Assembly (NCBI GenBank): GCA_044352985.1
Contig: JBILCU010000022.1
Location: forward strand, 1 to 23,949
From: JADJDM01 sp044352985
Lineage (GTDB): Bacteria > Bacteroidota > Bacteroidia > B-17B0 > Aurantibacillaceae
Length of the DNA stretch: 23,949 bases
Direction: 5' to 3'
The position numbers and the translations under genes are program-made. The notes beneath the pieces are model-generated. The model was given only the letters and a program-made list of their open reading frames with translations. It made no database searches and was not told the origin of the DNA. Of the stretch, positions 1 to 8,629 are shown piece after piece; within the stretch, counting starts at the first letter, position 1; the number at the start of each line of letters is the position of its first letter.

Positions 1-258
1 AAAAAGAGCGTGTATTCTGTTATCTGTACCATTATCTACATTAGACCAAGTAACACTATTCCAACTTGCAAAGTAATTTACAGGAGTACCTCCTGCTGAA
101 GAAAAATATCCAGCAACGTATAAATTGGAATTAAAGGTATCTAAAGATGACACATAATTATTGGTTCCAACTCCTAGTGGCGACCATGTTTGTGAATAGA
201 TATTAAAATAAAAAAATAATAAAACAATTTTTATCCAATATTTTAAATTTATTTTCAT
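1..258 (-). CDS. Secreted beta-propeller-like protein, 3' end outside window
   Basis: The reverse strand is open from an ATG at 258 to the window edge, giving 86 residues of an incomplete gene. Residues 1-22 form a signal peptide (basic MKINLK, then a hydrophobic run ending near YSQ). The mature part has a repeat style common in secreted Bacteroidota proteins with kelch-like or delta-60-like propeller blades: WSPLGVG, then NLYVAGYFSSAGG, then YFASWNS and TWSNVDNGT. It starts 33 bases after the stop of the small gene at 292 and reads the same way, so it is probably the last visible gene of the exoprotein operon. A C-terminal sorting domain would be expected beyond the window. The blade assignment rests on pattern only. 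Confidence 0.75.
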   Translation of the reverse strand, partial: MKINLKYWIKIVLLFFYFNIYSQTWSPLGVGTNNYVSSLDTFNSNLYVAGYFSSAGGTPVNYFASWNSVTWSNVDNGTDNRIHALF

Positions 259-291
259 TAGCCTAAAGATACTAAATTTAAACTTTAAAAC

Positions 292-687
292 CTATATTTT
301 TTTGCCTTCGAAACCATAATAAGAAACCATGCCAAGCGTTATACAAAAATACACACTATCGCTGGCATAAAACCTTCCACGCCATTTGTTGTAATTTGGA
401 TAAGGATTAAGATTTTTATTAATTAATTTGCATTTTGCAACTATGGAGCCATTACTTATAACTAATACAGAATCTTGTGTATCTTTTGAAACAGTTAGTG
501 TTTCAGTTGTATATGTGGTTTTTGGCGCGCTATTCATCCCAGGTTTTGTGCACTTTGTTTTACAGGAATATGAACCTACATAAGCATCTCGGTAATCTGT
601 AAATGCAGAAGTATTGGATAAACACCTTAGTTTGTTTGTATTATTGCAAAAAACAAATACTAGTAGTGAGAAAATAAGTAGTTTCAT
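292..687 (-). CDS. Small lipoprotein-like hypothetical protein
   Basis: I do not recognise the family. I prefer the ATG at 687 (131 residues) to the one at 720, because the product then begins MKLLIFSLLVFVFCNN, a classic short lipoprotein-like leader, and the start no longer overlaps the upstream GH16 gene, whose stop is at 708. The cysteine after VFVF could be lipidated, although the lipobox is poor (F rather than A, G or S before Cys). The mature part is about 115 residues, with several Cys (SCKTKCTK, AKCKL, VYFCI), and ends in a hydrophobic, aromatic stretch. It lies 20 bases after the GH16 gene and 33 before the gene at 258, so it is likely cotranscribed. It is probably a small exported companion protein of unknown role. 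Confidence 0.6.
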   Translation of the reverse strand: MKLLIFSLLVFVFCNNTNKLRCLSNTSAFTDYRDAYVGSYSCKTKCTKPGMNSAPKTTYTTETLTVSKDTQDSVLVISNGSIVAKCKLINKNLNPYPNYNKWRGRFYASDSVYFCITLGMVSYYGFEGKKI

Positions 688-707
688 AATATGATTATTA
701 ATAGTTT

Positions 708-1871
708 CTATTGTGGACAATCTAAAATTTCGATACCAAAAAAACCTGAACCGCTTGGGTTAATTGAAGTACCTTCATTAATTAATATAAAATCTGTAGC
801 TCTTAGTGTATAACTACCTGAAGCAGTACTTGGGTTAAAAGTGGGTGTACATGTAGCATCGGTAGTAATTGATTTCTTTATTTTTCGGTTGTAACCAGAT
901 GGATTACATAAATTGTTGAGAACCGTTGAACAATCTCCAGCATCTAGTTTATAATAGCGGAAGTATTGACTTTCTAAATACTGTGGCCATTTAGTTGGAG
1001 TCATATTACCGTGGATAACGTTCCCAAATTCGTCTCTTAATGCTGTTCCAGACCAATCCGCTGGTAAATATGCTGCTCGTGGATCTATACACATATTAAT
1101 AAGTAGAGTTACATTATGTTGTGGGATATTATGGCCGCTTGTATCATAAACACTAAATGTTGGAACATCATCAAAATAGAAAATAAATTTGTCTGGGTCC
1201 CACTGACAAGCATATTTGTGAAATGTCCCAGATAATGAATCGCCTGCGGATAGGACTGTATTTGTTCCGCCATCATTTAATGCCCATTTATATATACAGG
1301 TAGTATCGGAAATATGCCACCAACTTGATAATTGATTAGCATTAAAGGTTGTTAAAGCTCCATTTTCAGCAATATCAAGTTCTCCCAAATAATCAGTTCC
1401 TGGTGCACAATCTGAAGAGAGAAGCCAAAATGCTGGCCATAATGGATAATATTTTGAAGGAAATTTTGCACTTAATTCAAAATAGCCATATTTAAAAACA
1501 TTTCTTGCTTGTATTACTCCACTTTGATATGCAAAAGTTAAAGAATCTAGAGTATCTCCATAATCATAATCAGGAAATGTATTCCAAGCTCTTTTAACAT
1601 TCGGATTTAAGGTATCAGCTTTTATTCTTAACGTACTTCCATTAAATAATAAATTGCTTGAATAATTAATTTCTGCGCCGTTTGATATTGATGGAGAGGT
1701 GCCACCCCAATAAGCACTGTTCCACTTGGTAGTATTTAAAGTGGAATCTGTAAACTCATCTGAAAGACTAGTTTGTAATACCCAAGCTGAATCTCCGAAA
1801 GGCAACTGAGCAAAAACATTATTATACATTAGGAAAACGAATAACGTAATAATCAATTTATATTTTCTCAT
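708..1871 (-). CDS. Secreted glycoside hydrolase family 16 (laminarinase-like)
   Basis: 387 residues with a signal peptide (residues 1-21, ending VFAQ). The catalytic GH16 jelly-roll occupies roughly residues 28-305. The signature is GELDIAENG at 163-171: E164 fits the nucleophile, D166 the assisting acid and E169 the acid/base. YFELSAKFP (130-138), WPAFWLL (145-151) and the FHKYACQWDPDKFIFYFDD segment are standard GH16 landmarks. GH16 enzymes cleave beta-1,3 or beta-1,4 glucans and galactans; the substrate cannot be read here, but the EXDXXE form is that of laminarinase-like members. After residue 330 comes a short Cys-bounded segment (YTLRATDFILINEGTSINP to DC) that resembles a 3-coathanger-stack tail; no standard sorting domain is visible. 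The gene starts 9 bases after the stop of the S74-domain gene, so the two are almost certainly cotranscribed. Confidence 0.9.
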   Translation of the reverse strand: MRKYKLIITLFVFLMYNNVFAQLPFGDSAWVLQTSLSDEFTDSTLNTTKWNSAYWGGTSPSISNGAEINYSSNLLFNGSTLRIKADTLNPNVKRAWNTFPDYDYGDTLDSLTFAYQSGVIQARNVFKYGYFELSAKFPSKYYPLWPAFWLLSSDCAPGTDYLGELDIAENGALTTFNANQLSSWWHISDTTCIYKWALNDGGTNTVLSAGDSLSGTFHKYACQWDPDKFIFYFDDVPTFSVYDTSGHNIPQHNVTLLINMCIDPRAAYLPADWSGTALRDEFGNVIHGNMTPTKWPQYLESQYFRYYKLDAGDCSTVLNNLCNPSGYNRKIKKSITTDATCTPTFNPSTASGSYTLRATDFILINEGTSINPSGSGFFGIEILDCPQ

Positions 1872-1880
1872 ATTAAAGAA

Positions 1881-3722
1881 TTATTGAGTTAAAATCATTT
1901 TCTTAGTATCAACTTCATTATCATTTACAACTAAAGTGTAGAAATACATACCCGCAGGTAAATCATTAGCAGTAATAGTTACGCTACTTTTGCCTGGTAT
2001 TTTTACAGGAATTGTTTTTAGTAATTTTCCGTTCATATCAAAAATTAAAATGCTTCCTTTTCCTTCTTGCACTACGTTATATTCTATTACTGTTTCTTTG
2101 TTAAAAGGATTAGGTTTGTTTTGAGCAAGCCAATTAGCTGTTACTATGTTGTTTGTTTCAGGCGCTGTATTTAATAATGTACGATTGTTTACATCAGCAG
2201 TTGGAGTTTTTATTCCTTTATTGCAGCAAGCATCGAGTTCATGCTTCAAACTATCCAATTGTTGTTTTAATTCTACGTTTCTTGTTCCATTTAATGCGGT
2301 AACTGTTGAATCTAATTGTTTAACCGAGTTAATTAAAACATAAATTAATGCATCATAATTATATGTTAGTGCATTAACAACGCTGCGCACTTCTCCTGTT
2401 GAATCAGCAGCAAGAGTTTGTACAACATCTGCACTAAACTCATTTGCTTCACTTTGCTTTAATACTATTTTGCCCGTTCCTACACAATATGGAGCAACTT
2501 CTTGTATTTCTTGTGCAACTACTCCAATATGTGTTACATCAGCAGGAAAATTGCCAATACCATTAAACTTATAGGTAATCGGATGTATTCTTCTTATCAC
2601 ATTTAATCCATCTTTAAATCCAACAGTATCTTTTTTCAATCTTCCGTCAGAGTATCCTGTCCATGAGCCTCCTGTTGGTTTTTCGGGAGCGTCATTTGTG
2701 GTGCGAATTCTACCAGAAAAGTAACCTGCGTAATTTCCTGGAATTGCGGTAAAATTTCCTGTCGTTCTATCTGAACCATAAATTCCTGCACCATCATTCG
2801 ATCCTAGCAAAATACCTGCAACTCCGTAATTGTACTGAGTTGTTGCATTTCCTGCTAGACCGTATACACCAATTCCGTAACCAGCTGATTGCGATGTAGT
2901 ATTATATGAGGAACCCCTAACGCCATAAGCATAGCCTACACCACTTGTTATACTTCCATTGACACAATATGCACTTTGGGCACTGGTTGGTTGAGCCATT
3001 GTTGCATATACGCTAGTACCTCCCGAATTTGAAGAGTTATAGAAATACGCTCTGCAAGTTGAAAGACCATCGCCTCCAACACTTAACATAGATGCGGGTG
3101 ATGTGGCGCCAATTCCAACAAAGCCTGTGTTTTTTATATGCAAAGCATCTGTAAATGTAATTGCACTTCCAGCTGTACTGGTTGTTGCAATATTAAAACT
3201 AATATCTCCACCACCAAAGGCAATTGAAGAAGCATAGTCTGCAACCAATCGTTTATTAGTTCCTGCCCCTGCATCGTAATATGAATTGAACCCTAAATAT
3301 TTAGTACCACCATTATGAAACGTAAAACGGTCACCGAGTTGGAAAAATTCCATCGGTGAAGTAGTACCTATACCAATACAACCATTTGAATGCACTCTCA
3401 TTTTTTCTGAACCATTAATAGAAAAACCCAAAACATTTGCTGCTGGATGGAAAAAACCAGCAGTAGGGTTACCACTCCAGGTATAATCAGGTGCACCCGC
3501 AGTTGAATAAGCATTTACTGATTGAATGAGTGGGGCTGATGTGGGAGTAACCGTTCCTGTAGCTGTTGTATATACAGATGCGCCGGAAACTTGAAATTTA
3601 GCCCCTGAAACAGGACTATTCGTTGAACCGATAATTGTATTTCCTCCTGAGAAAACTTTTACTTGAGCACTTAGTGTATTTGTAACTATAACATACACAA
3701 TTAAGAATGTTAATTTTTTCAT
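1881..3722 (-). CDS. T9SS-sorted protein with peptidase S74 chaperone domain
   Basis: 613 residues. There is a signal peptide (1-19, ending SAQ). A long Gly/Ser/Thr-rich region (about 25-340) has tail-fibre-like repeats (GCIGIGTTSP, FVGIGATSP). A peptidase S74 intramolecular chaperone domain lies at about 355-460: YSDGRLKKD at 357-365, HPITYKF, HIGVVAQEIQEV and YDALI. A coiled coil follows at about 460-497, and a type A sorting domain at 532-613 (KPNPFNKET, GMYFYTL, MILTQ). In phage endosialidases the S74 domain aids trimerisation and cuts itself at a Ser-Asp bond; S358-D359 is at the matching place and K363 or K364 is the possible partner. The protein is probably exported and attached to the surface as a trimeric fibre. 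It is first in the operon, about 100 bases downstream of the promoter at 3831-3863. Confidence 0.88.
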   Translation of the reverse strand: MKKLTFLIVYVIVTNTLSAQVKVFSGGNTIIGSTNSPVSGAKFQVSGASVYTTATGTVTPTSAPLIQSVNAYSTAGAPDYTWSGNPTAGFFHPAANVLGFSINGSEKMRVHSNGCIGIGTTSPMEFFQLGDRFTFHNGGTKYLGFNSYYDAGAGTNKRLVADYASSIAFGGGDISFNIATTSTAGSAITFTDALHIKNTGFVGIGATSPASMLSVGGDGLSTCRAYFYNSSNSGGTSVYATMAQPTSAQSAYCVNGSITSGVGYAYGVRGSSYNTTSQSAGYGIGVYGLAGNATTQYNYGVAGILLGSNDGAGIYGSDRTTGNFTAIPGNYAGYFSGRIRTTNDAPEKPTGGSWTGYSDGRLKKDTVGFKDGLNVIRRIHPITYKFNGIGNFPADVTHIGVVAQEIQEVAPYCVGTGKIVLKQSEANEFSADVVQTLAADSTGEVRSVVNALTYNYDALIYVLINSVKQLDSTVTALNGTRNVELKQQLDSLKHELDACCNKGIKTPTADVNNRTLLNTAPETNNIVTANWLAQNKPNPFNKETVIEYNVVQEGKGSILIFDMNGKLLKTIPVKIPGKSSVTITANDLPAGMYFYTLVVNDNEVDTKKMILTQ

Positions 3723-3830
3723 TGTTTAGTTTTATTTTATTGTTTAATTTATTTTAGAAATAAAATTCTTTTCTATTTTTTTAAATATTTATGATTATTA
3801 AAACATATTATAAAAATAAAATCATGCCAA

Positions 3831-3926
3831 CAAAATTAATGTGCTGAAATACTTTATACAATACGTAGCTATACCTGATTTTATGGCAAGTAGCGCTACT
3901 TGGTTTTAGAGTGAAAAATCAAGTAG
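3831..3926 (-). promoter_or_regulatory. Bacteroidota-type promoter with CAAGTAG-box operator (copy A)
   Basis: On the minus strand the order is half-site CAAGTAG (3920-3926), perfect palindrome CAAGTAGCGCTACTTG (3887-3902), a 23-base gap containing TACGTA, TATTG (3859-3863, the -33 element), 20 bases, and TAATTTTG (3831-3838, a perfect TANNTTTG -7 element). The exoprotein operon starts at 3722. The same arrangement, with identical spacings, recurs at 14295-14390. The upstream palindrome suggests activation by a dimeric regulator. Confidence 0.75.
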
Positions 3927-4218
3927 GCGAAATTTGTAAAATAGTGTACTTTGCCAGTAATTGGAGGATACACGATTAATTTTAAAATGGTAACTGAAAG
4001 CCTAAATCGATTTATAATTTTAGTTTTTATATAAAATTTAGTTTGGCGATTTTGGAATATTTTTTCAATTGATAATGATTTATCAATGTTGTTTGTGTTT
4101 TTTTATAATGCTTGTTTTAATTGTAATGGGAAAGTTGATATAAATGTAAGCTTCCACGTAATACGAAAATCTAAAATTAAAATATAATTCGTTGGTTTGG
4201 CGCGATTTGTTGCTTGCG

Positions 4219-4280
4219 CATGCTGAGGAACACCGAACCTCCTAACTGCTCACCGAGTTAGTGGAGAGATACATCTGAAT
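4219..4280. repeat. REP-like intergenic palindromic repeat
   Basis: The stretch beginning GCATGCTGAGGAACACC and ending GATACATCTGAA resembles dispersed REP-like sequences I recall from Bacteroidota intergenic regions (the 'CATGCTGAGGAAC...' kind). It holds an internal hairpin: CTCC (4239-4242) and TAACT (4243-4247) pair with AGTTA (56-60) and GGAG (63-66), with a two-base bulge. The rest of the 4000-4200 gap shows nothing I can assign. Confidence 0.45.
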
Positions 4281-4316
4281 AATATTGTACTAACAGCAAA
4301 ATTAATTTAAAGCAAA

Positions 4317-4339
4317 TGCGCGGAAAGAATTTCCGCGCA
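4317..4339 (-). terminator. Strong hairpin, probable terminator of the 1248-residue protein gene
   Basis: A perfect 10-bp stem, TGCGCGGAAA (4317-4326) with TTTCCGCGCA (4330-4339), and a 3-base loop. It lies 87 bases past the stop at 4427 in the reading direction. The sequence that follows on the minus strand is only moderately T-rich, so it may act with Rho or mainly protect the 3' end. Confidence 0.65.
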
Positions 4340-4426
4340 CATAAATTTATAAATCAGCCTTTACTCATTAAAAAATGTCGTAACACATTTATTTTATTTT
4401 TTTAATAAGCTAAAATAAAATTTAAA

Positions 4427-7400
4427 TTATTGCTTAATCATTAATTTAGATTCTTTGCGTATATTATCAATGAATAAACTATAATATAACATTCCCTTTA
4501 TATCTTGTTTATCAAAGACAATTGAATTATTTCCTTCTGTAAGTGTGAATTTTGCAATTTCCTTACCTAATATATCAGTAATTATAATCTTAGCATTTAA
4601 ACTTCCTTTAGGAATAAATGCAGTAATTGTAGTATTACCGGTAAATGGATTTGGCAAATTAGACAATTTATATACAGAAGAAAAATCTTCGCTTATCTCT
4701 GAAACCTTTCTCGCAGTTGATGAGGAGTTAAAAATTTGTATTTCTTCTTCGTAATTTTTATGTCCTATAAATGAAAGTAAATTTTGAGCAATTGCTTTAG
4801 CTGCTAAATCTGAGTTATTATTAGCGATACTAAAAAGTTGATTTACTAAAATTTCATTTTGCAATAATTCTGAGCTCTTGTCTTTGCCAGTGAGACTAAG
4901 CAAGATGGCATAAATGTTTTTATACTCTACACTGTGATTTTCATTAATTATTTGTTGATATAAAATATTTGCTTCTTTAGAGCTGCCATTTGCCAACTCT
5001 ACATCCAATTGCGCAACTTTATTTATTTCATTATTACAGAAATATTTAATGTACTTATACGCTGAATCAATCGGATTCAAAACTGTAGTGTCGTTTAGAT
5101 AATAAACCACTAATTGAGTTTCATACCAATCTAATTGCCCCTGAAGATTTGCTTCAATTTCACTGTTATCATTTGTTCCACTAATTGTTTTGTTTGCTGA
5201 AACAGAATTAATATCTAACAACATTTGATTTAGTGTTTGAATTTTTAACAACATTGTTTCAGGTGTTTCAATGCAAGTAATACGTTGACCAGTACTTCCA
5301 CCTCCTGCACCACAAGTATTTGAATTAAATGATAACTGTTGAGGTGTAACAGGATATATTGTATTTGGCACGTTAGGTAAACCATTGGATGTGCCGATGT
5401 GCCATTTATAATCAACTGCAAAAGGAGAAGGAGTATAGTGAAAAAAATCAATTGAAGTTGTGTGACTGAAAATATTTGCTGCAGCTGAATCAGGTACGTC
5501 ACCCTGATGATAATCAATGGCTGAAGTATCTGCGCTTGATGGTGCATGAACACCAATATCACACCATGCTATGCTTTGATTAAATGTATTACAATACATT
5601 CGTAAACCTCTATCATTATTTGGATTACCTTTATGCGTGTAGTAATTTTTATTTAAACACTGAATTCCTTCTTGCAGATTATAAAATGTATTAAGTTTGA
5701 TAATATTAATATTGCTATCTTGTTTGTTGGTATTATTTGCTACAATCCCAATTGTACCTCCACCATTTAAAGATGCATTAACAAGTGTTTCGTTTTTAAA
5801 TGTGTTATTAGTTACCATAAATTTACTGGAGTTATCAAGATATAATCCTAATGAGAATGCATATAAAGAAGAGTTATCTAGCATGTTAAAATTTGCATAA
5901 CGAATTGACGCGTAATTACTATTTGATACACTAATACCTCTTAGGTTTCTATTAAATGTACCTCCGTTAACATTTAAGCTATAGCCTGAATTTGACAAGG
6001 TATTAGAATGATTGATACCATATTTCAAATCATTGAATATTGATGTTGATGTTGCACTTATTTTTGAATCATTTGAAATAATACCATCGTAAAGGTTATT
6101 ATAAAGCAATTGATCATTATCAAAAGTGCATCCAATAAATCTAAAAGTTGGTTTACGACCAGTAATACGTGCAAAATAACTAGGCTGAACACTATTAAAT
6201 GTACTTTGTGTTTTAAAAATTACATTTGAAAAAACACCAACATCGTTTACCGGGTTAGATGGTGAAGTATAAGCTTCGGCCTCTATAGCAATTTTATTAT
6301 CCAATAGTTTGGAACCACCTGTAAATTGTACAATTGCACCGCCTTTAATATTTAGCGCTACAAGCGCATGATCTATTTGTGAAACACCTACTGTTGTTAG
6401 TACTGCATGTTGAGAATTAGTTGTTGTACCTTGCGTAACAAGGTTTGAACCCTTAAGAGTTACCCCATTCCATAATTGATATTCACCACAGCCAGTATAC
6501 CACGTGAGTGTACTTGCATTAAGAATTACTTTACCTCCTTGCTGACCAGTAGCTGCATCATTTACAATCATACCTGTGCCTGGTGCAAATTGAATTGTAA
6601 GTCCTTGGAAAGTAACTTTTGAACCAGTTGGAATAGTTATATTACCTTTTGTTGATGTTATGGTATTGAATGAAACCTGCATACTATTGCCTTGACTATC
6701 GTTACCATTTATCACAGAGCTATTGGTTACCGTATATGTACCTACAGGCATTATAAAATCTTTGTTAATATTAAATTGTGTATACAGATTACAACATGTT
6801 GAAGTTGCATTATAAAAACCGCCATACGTATCTTGATCAACCTGATCAGGTAAAGCATAATAATAAACTGTAGGGCCATTTGGGATGTACGATAACAGTA
6901 ATGGATACGAAGATAATGTAACAGCTGAATTATTCCAGCTATATACTGCCGAATTATAAGGATATGTAATTGTTGTTGAAGGATTATTTGAGTTAGTAAT
7001 CGCAGCTAATCGATTACTTGTAGCAAAGTACATTTTACCATCTAAACCTAACTCAATTTGAGAATACTTAAAATCCGACATTGAAACACCCGAAGGAGAT
7101 ATTGCGTGCCTATTTGATATATTATTATATTCAACCCATTCTGCATATACTCCATTACCAATAATTTGGTCATGAGTAAAATAAACATAGTTGCCATTAG
7201 CTGAAAACTCCAATCCATTAACTGTTTTATATGATTCTCCGTTAGTGTTAGATGACACACATGGTGGACCCGAAACACAAATAGTTTTGTAGTTAGAATA
7301 ACTATTGGTGCTAGTATTATAATCCAAAAATACTACATTATACGAACTAGGATTAGAAGCAGATGTTGTAGCTGCAGGAATAGCCATTTTAATTTTATTG

Positions 7401-8173
7401 TTTGCAACATCTTCATAAATTTCTAATTCTCCATTAATAAGATTATTAGTTCCGGAATAATAGCTACTAGTAATATTACTAAAATCATCCATTTTGAAAA
7501 ACTGAATACCCGAAGATGTAATTTTATAAATGTAGATCTTGTATGAATTATAAACAAACAACAATCTCGAGTTCCCATCAAATGTTCTTGGCTTAGTTAC
7601 TGCAATAAAAACATTACCTAAAATTGGACGAGGTATTGTTGAACCATAGTCTGGTGTTATATCCGAATCATACAAATTTTTAACATTACCCCCAGTAGTG
7701 TTTGTTGTTAACACTTTACCTTTTTCACCAATTGGTGCACCTGGGTTTTGTTGAGACATATCAATTAATGAAAAAACGGGAAAGTAGAGATTTACTCCAT
7801 CTTGTGCAGCAGAGCCAATATAATAAAACCTACTACAATTACCAGGATCTGGCACAATAATACTTTCGGTGTGGGATAATGCAATATTATTTACATCATA
7901 ATTTAAAGTGGCAATTTTAAAGCCGTTATTATTATATAATTCACCATTAGCCTCAAAAAGTAATGGCTTACCCTGAGCATTAGGATACGTATTATGAGGC
8001 GAATTTGACGCAATACCAGTGTAACCACCAGAGACTGTGGGAAGAGGGTTTGCGCCTGGTAGAATAGGTTGATAATATTGATTAGGTATTGTCAAAATTG
8101 GATTTTGTGCCTCAAGGTTTTGTGTACTTGCTACACCTAATAGTAGCAGTAAGTGGGTGATTGTTTTTTTCAT
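4427..8173 (-). CDS. Large T9SS-sorted protein with propeller-like and beta-helix regions
   Basis: 1248 residues with a signal peptide (residues 1-22, ending LEAQ). Residues about 30-440 look like the WD40/PD40-like propeller seen in many Bacteroidota exoproteins (NGLEFSANGNYVYFTHD, then QIELGLDGKMYFATSN). Residues about 480-890 are rich in short Asn/Gly strands typical of right-handed parallel beta-helices (FIGCTFDNDQ, YASIRYANF, NNTFKNETL, LNTFYNLQEGIQC). Residues 900-1150 are mostly helical and contain LLKIQTLNQMLLDI. A type A sorting domain closes the protein from about 1168 (NLPNPFTGNTTI, GMLYYSLFI, LMIKQ). It is probably exported through T9SS as an adhesin or a surface polysaccharide-binding protein; no catalytic motif is seen. 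It is monocistronic, with a hairpin terminator downstream and CAAGTAG boxes about 190-230 bases upstream. Confidence 0.85.
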   Translation of the reverse strand: MKKTITHLLLLLGVASTQNLEAQNPILTIPNQYYQPILPGANPLPTVSGGYTGIASNSPHNTYPNAQGKPLLFEANGELYNNNGFKIATLNYDVNNIALSHTESIIVPDPGNCSRFYYIGSAAQDGVNLYFPVFSLIDMSQQNPGAPIGEKGKVLTTNTTGGNVKNLYDSDITPDYGSTIPRPILGNVFIAVTKPRTFDGNSRLLFVYNSYKIYIYKITSSGIQFFKMDDFSNITSSYYSGTNNLINGELEIYEDVANNKIKMAIPAATTSASNPSSYNVVFLDYNTSTNSYSNYKTICVSGPPCVSSNTNGESYKTVNGLEFSANGNYVYFTHDQIIGNGVYAEWVEYNNISNRHAISPSGVSMSDFKYSQIELGLDGKMYFATSNRLAAITNSNNPSTTITYPYNSAVYSWNNSAVTLSSYPLLLSYIPNGPTVYYYALPDQVDQDTYGGFYNATSTCCNLYTQFNINKDFIMPVGTYTVTNSSVINGNDSQGNSMQVSFNTITSTKGNITIPTGSKVTFQGLTIQFAPGTGMIVNDAATGQQGGKVILNASTLTWYTGCGEYQLWNGVTLKGSNLVTQGTTTNSQHAVLTTVGVSQIDHALVALNIKGGAIVQFTGGSKLLDNKIAIEAEAYTSPSNPVNDVGVFSNVIFKTQSTFNSVQPSYFARITGRKPTFRFIGCTFDNDQLLYNNLYDGIISNDSKISATSTSIFNDLKYGINHSNTLSNSGYSLNVNGGTFNRNLRGISVSNSNYASIRYANFNMLDNSSLYAFSLGLYLDNSSKFMVTNNTFKNETLVNASLNGGGTIGIVANNTNKQDSNINIIKLNTFYNLQEGIQCLNKNYYTHKGNPNNDRGLRMYCNTFNQSIAWCDIGVHAPSSADTSAIDYHQGDVPDSAAANIFSHTTSIDFFHYTPSPFAVDYKWHIGTSNGLPNVPNTIYPVTPQQLSFNSNTCGAGGGSTGQRITCIETPETMLLKIQTLNQMLLDINSVSANKTISGTNDNSEIEANLQGQLDWYETQLVVYYLNDTTVLNPIDSAYKYIKYFCNNEINKVAQLDVELANGSSKEANILYQQIINENHSVEYKNIYAILLSLTGKDKSSELLQNEILVNQLFSIANNNSDLAAKAIAQNLLSFIGHKNYEEEIQIFNSSSTARKVSEISEDFSSVYKLSNLPNPFTGNTTITAFIPKGSLNAKIIITDILGKEIAKFTLTEGNNSIVFDKQDIKGMLYYSLFIDNIRKESKLMIKQ

Positions 8174-8213
8174 ATGTATTTTTTATTTGTTTTTTATTTG
8201 CTATGTGTTATAC

Positions 8214-8277
8214 GCCATGTGTCTTTACTTCGACAAGCTCAGTGCACCGCATTTGTTATGAGCGCGAAGCACATGGC
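8214..8277. repeat. REP-like palindrome with CTTCGACAAGCTCAG core
   Basis: Outer arms GCCATGTG (8214-8221) and CACATGGC (8270-8277) are perfect complements. Inner arms CTTCG (8228-8232) and CGAAG (8265-8269) continue the stem. The core CTTCGACAAGCTCAGTGCACC matches a dispersed sequence type that I recall from many bacterial intergenic regions. It lies just upstream of the gene starting at 8173, inside its probable 5' leader. Confidence 0.55.
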
Positions 8278-8363
8278 TATTTCATAATTATTTATTTTTT
8301 TAGTAATTAAAAACGGTATAATTTAATCTATGCAATACTAAAAAAGTATAGTAACAAAAAAAA

Positions 8364-8404
8364 CAAGTACTACTACTAGTTTTTGTATCAAGTAGTAGTA
8401 CTTG
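8364..8404. promoter_or_regulatory. Pair of CAAGTAG boxes forming a 14-bp inverted repeat (copy B)
   Basis: CAAGTACTACTACT (8364-8377) is the exact reverse complement of AGTAGTAGTACTTG (8391-8404). Read as 16-base boxes they begin at 8364 and 8389, 25 bases apart, the same step as two boxes at 17470 and 17495. The site lies between divergent genes starting at 8173 and 8630. A TATTG (8420-8424) followed after 21 bases by CTGATTTG gives a weak rightward promoter candidate, and a CAATA lies to the left at 8333. Neither direction has a full TANNTTTG. The remaining sequence of 8174-8629 shows nothing else beyond a TATATTTG at 8524. Confidence 0.55.
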
Positions 8405-8629
8405 ATTATATCTAAGTAGTATTGAATGAAATTGTATCTAAAAGCCTGATTTGATTACGAAATCTATTTTATCATCTTTGATATGTTTAAATATTTTTTA
8501 ATTAAAGTAGAATAGCTTATATATATATTTGCCGATAGTAAATGTATTAATCATGATTTATCTGAATTAAAATCAAGTTTTATTAGTCAAATTAATAATC
8601 ATAATTAAATTACATTTATAATTTTATTT

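Noticed and set aside
5245..5562. Minus-strand frame of 105 codons inside the large T9SS gene
   Set aside because: It is a shadow in another frame, rich in Leu, Ile and Gln from AT-rich codons, without any domain.
8364..8404. Intrinsic terminator
   Set aside because: The stem is long but AT-rich, has no U-run on either side, and lies between divergent genes rather than after one.
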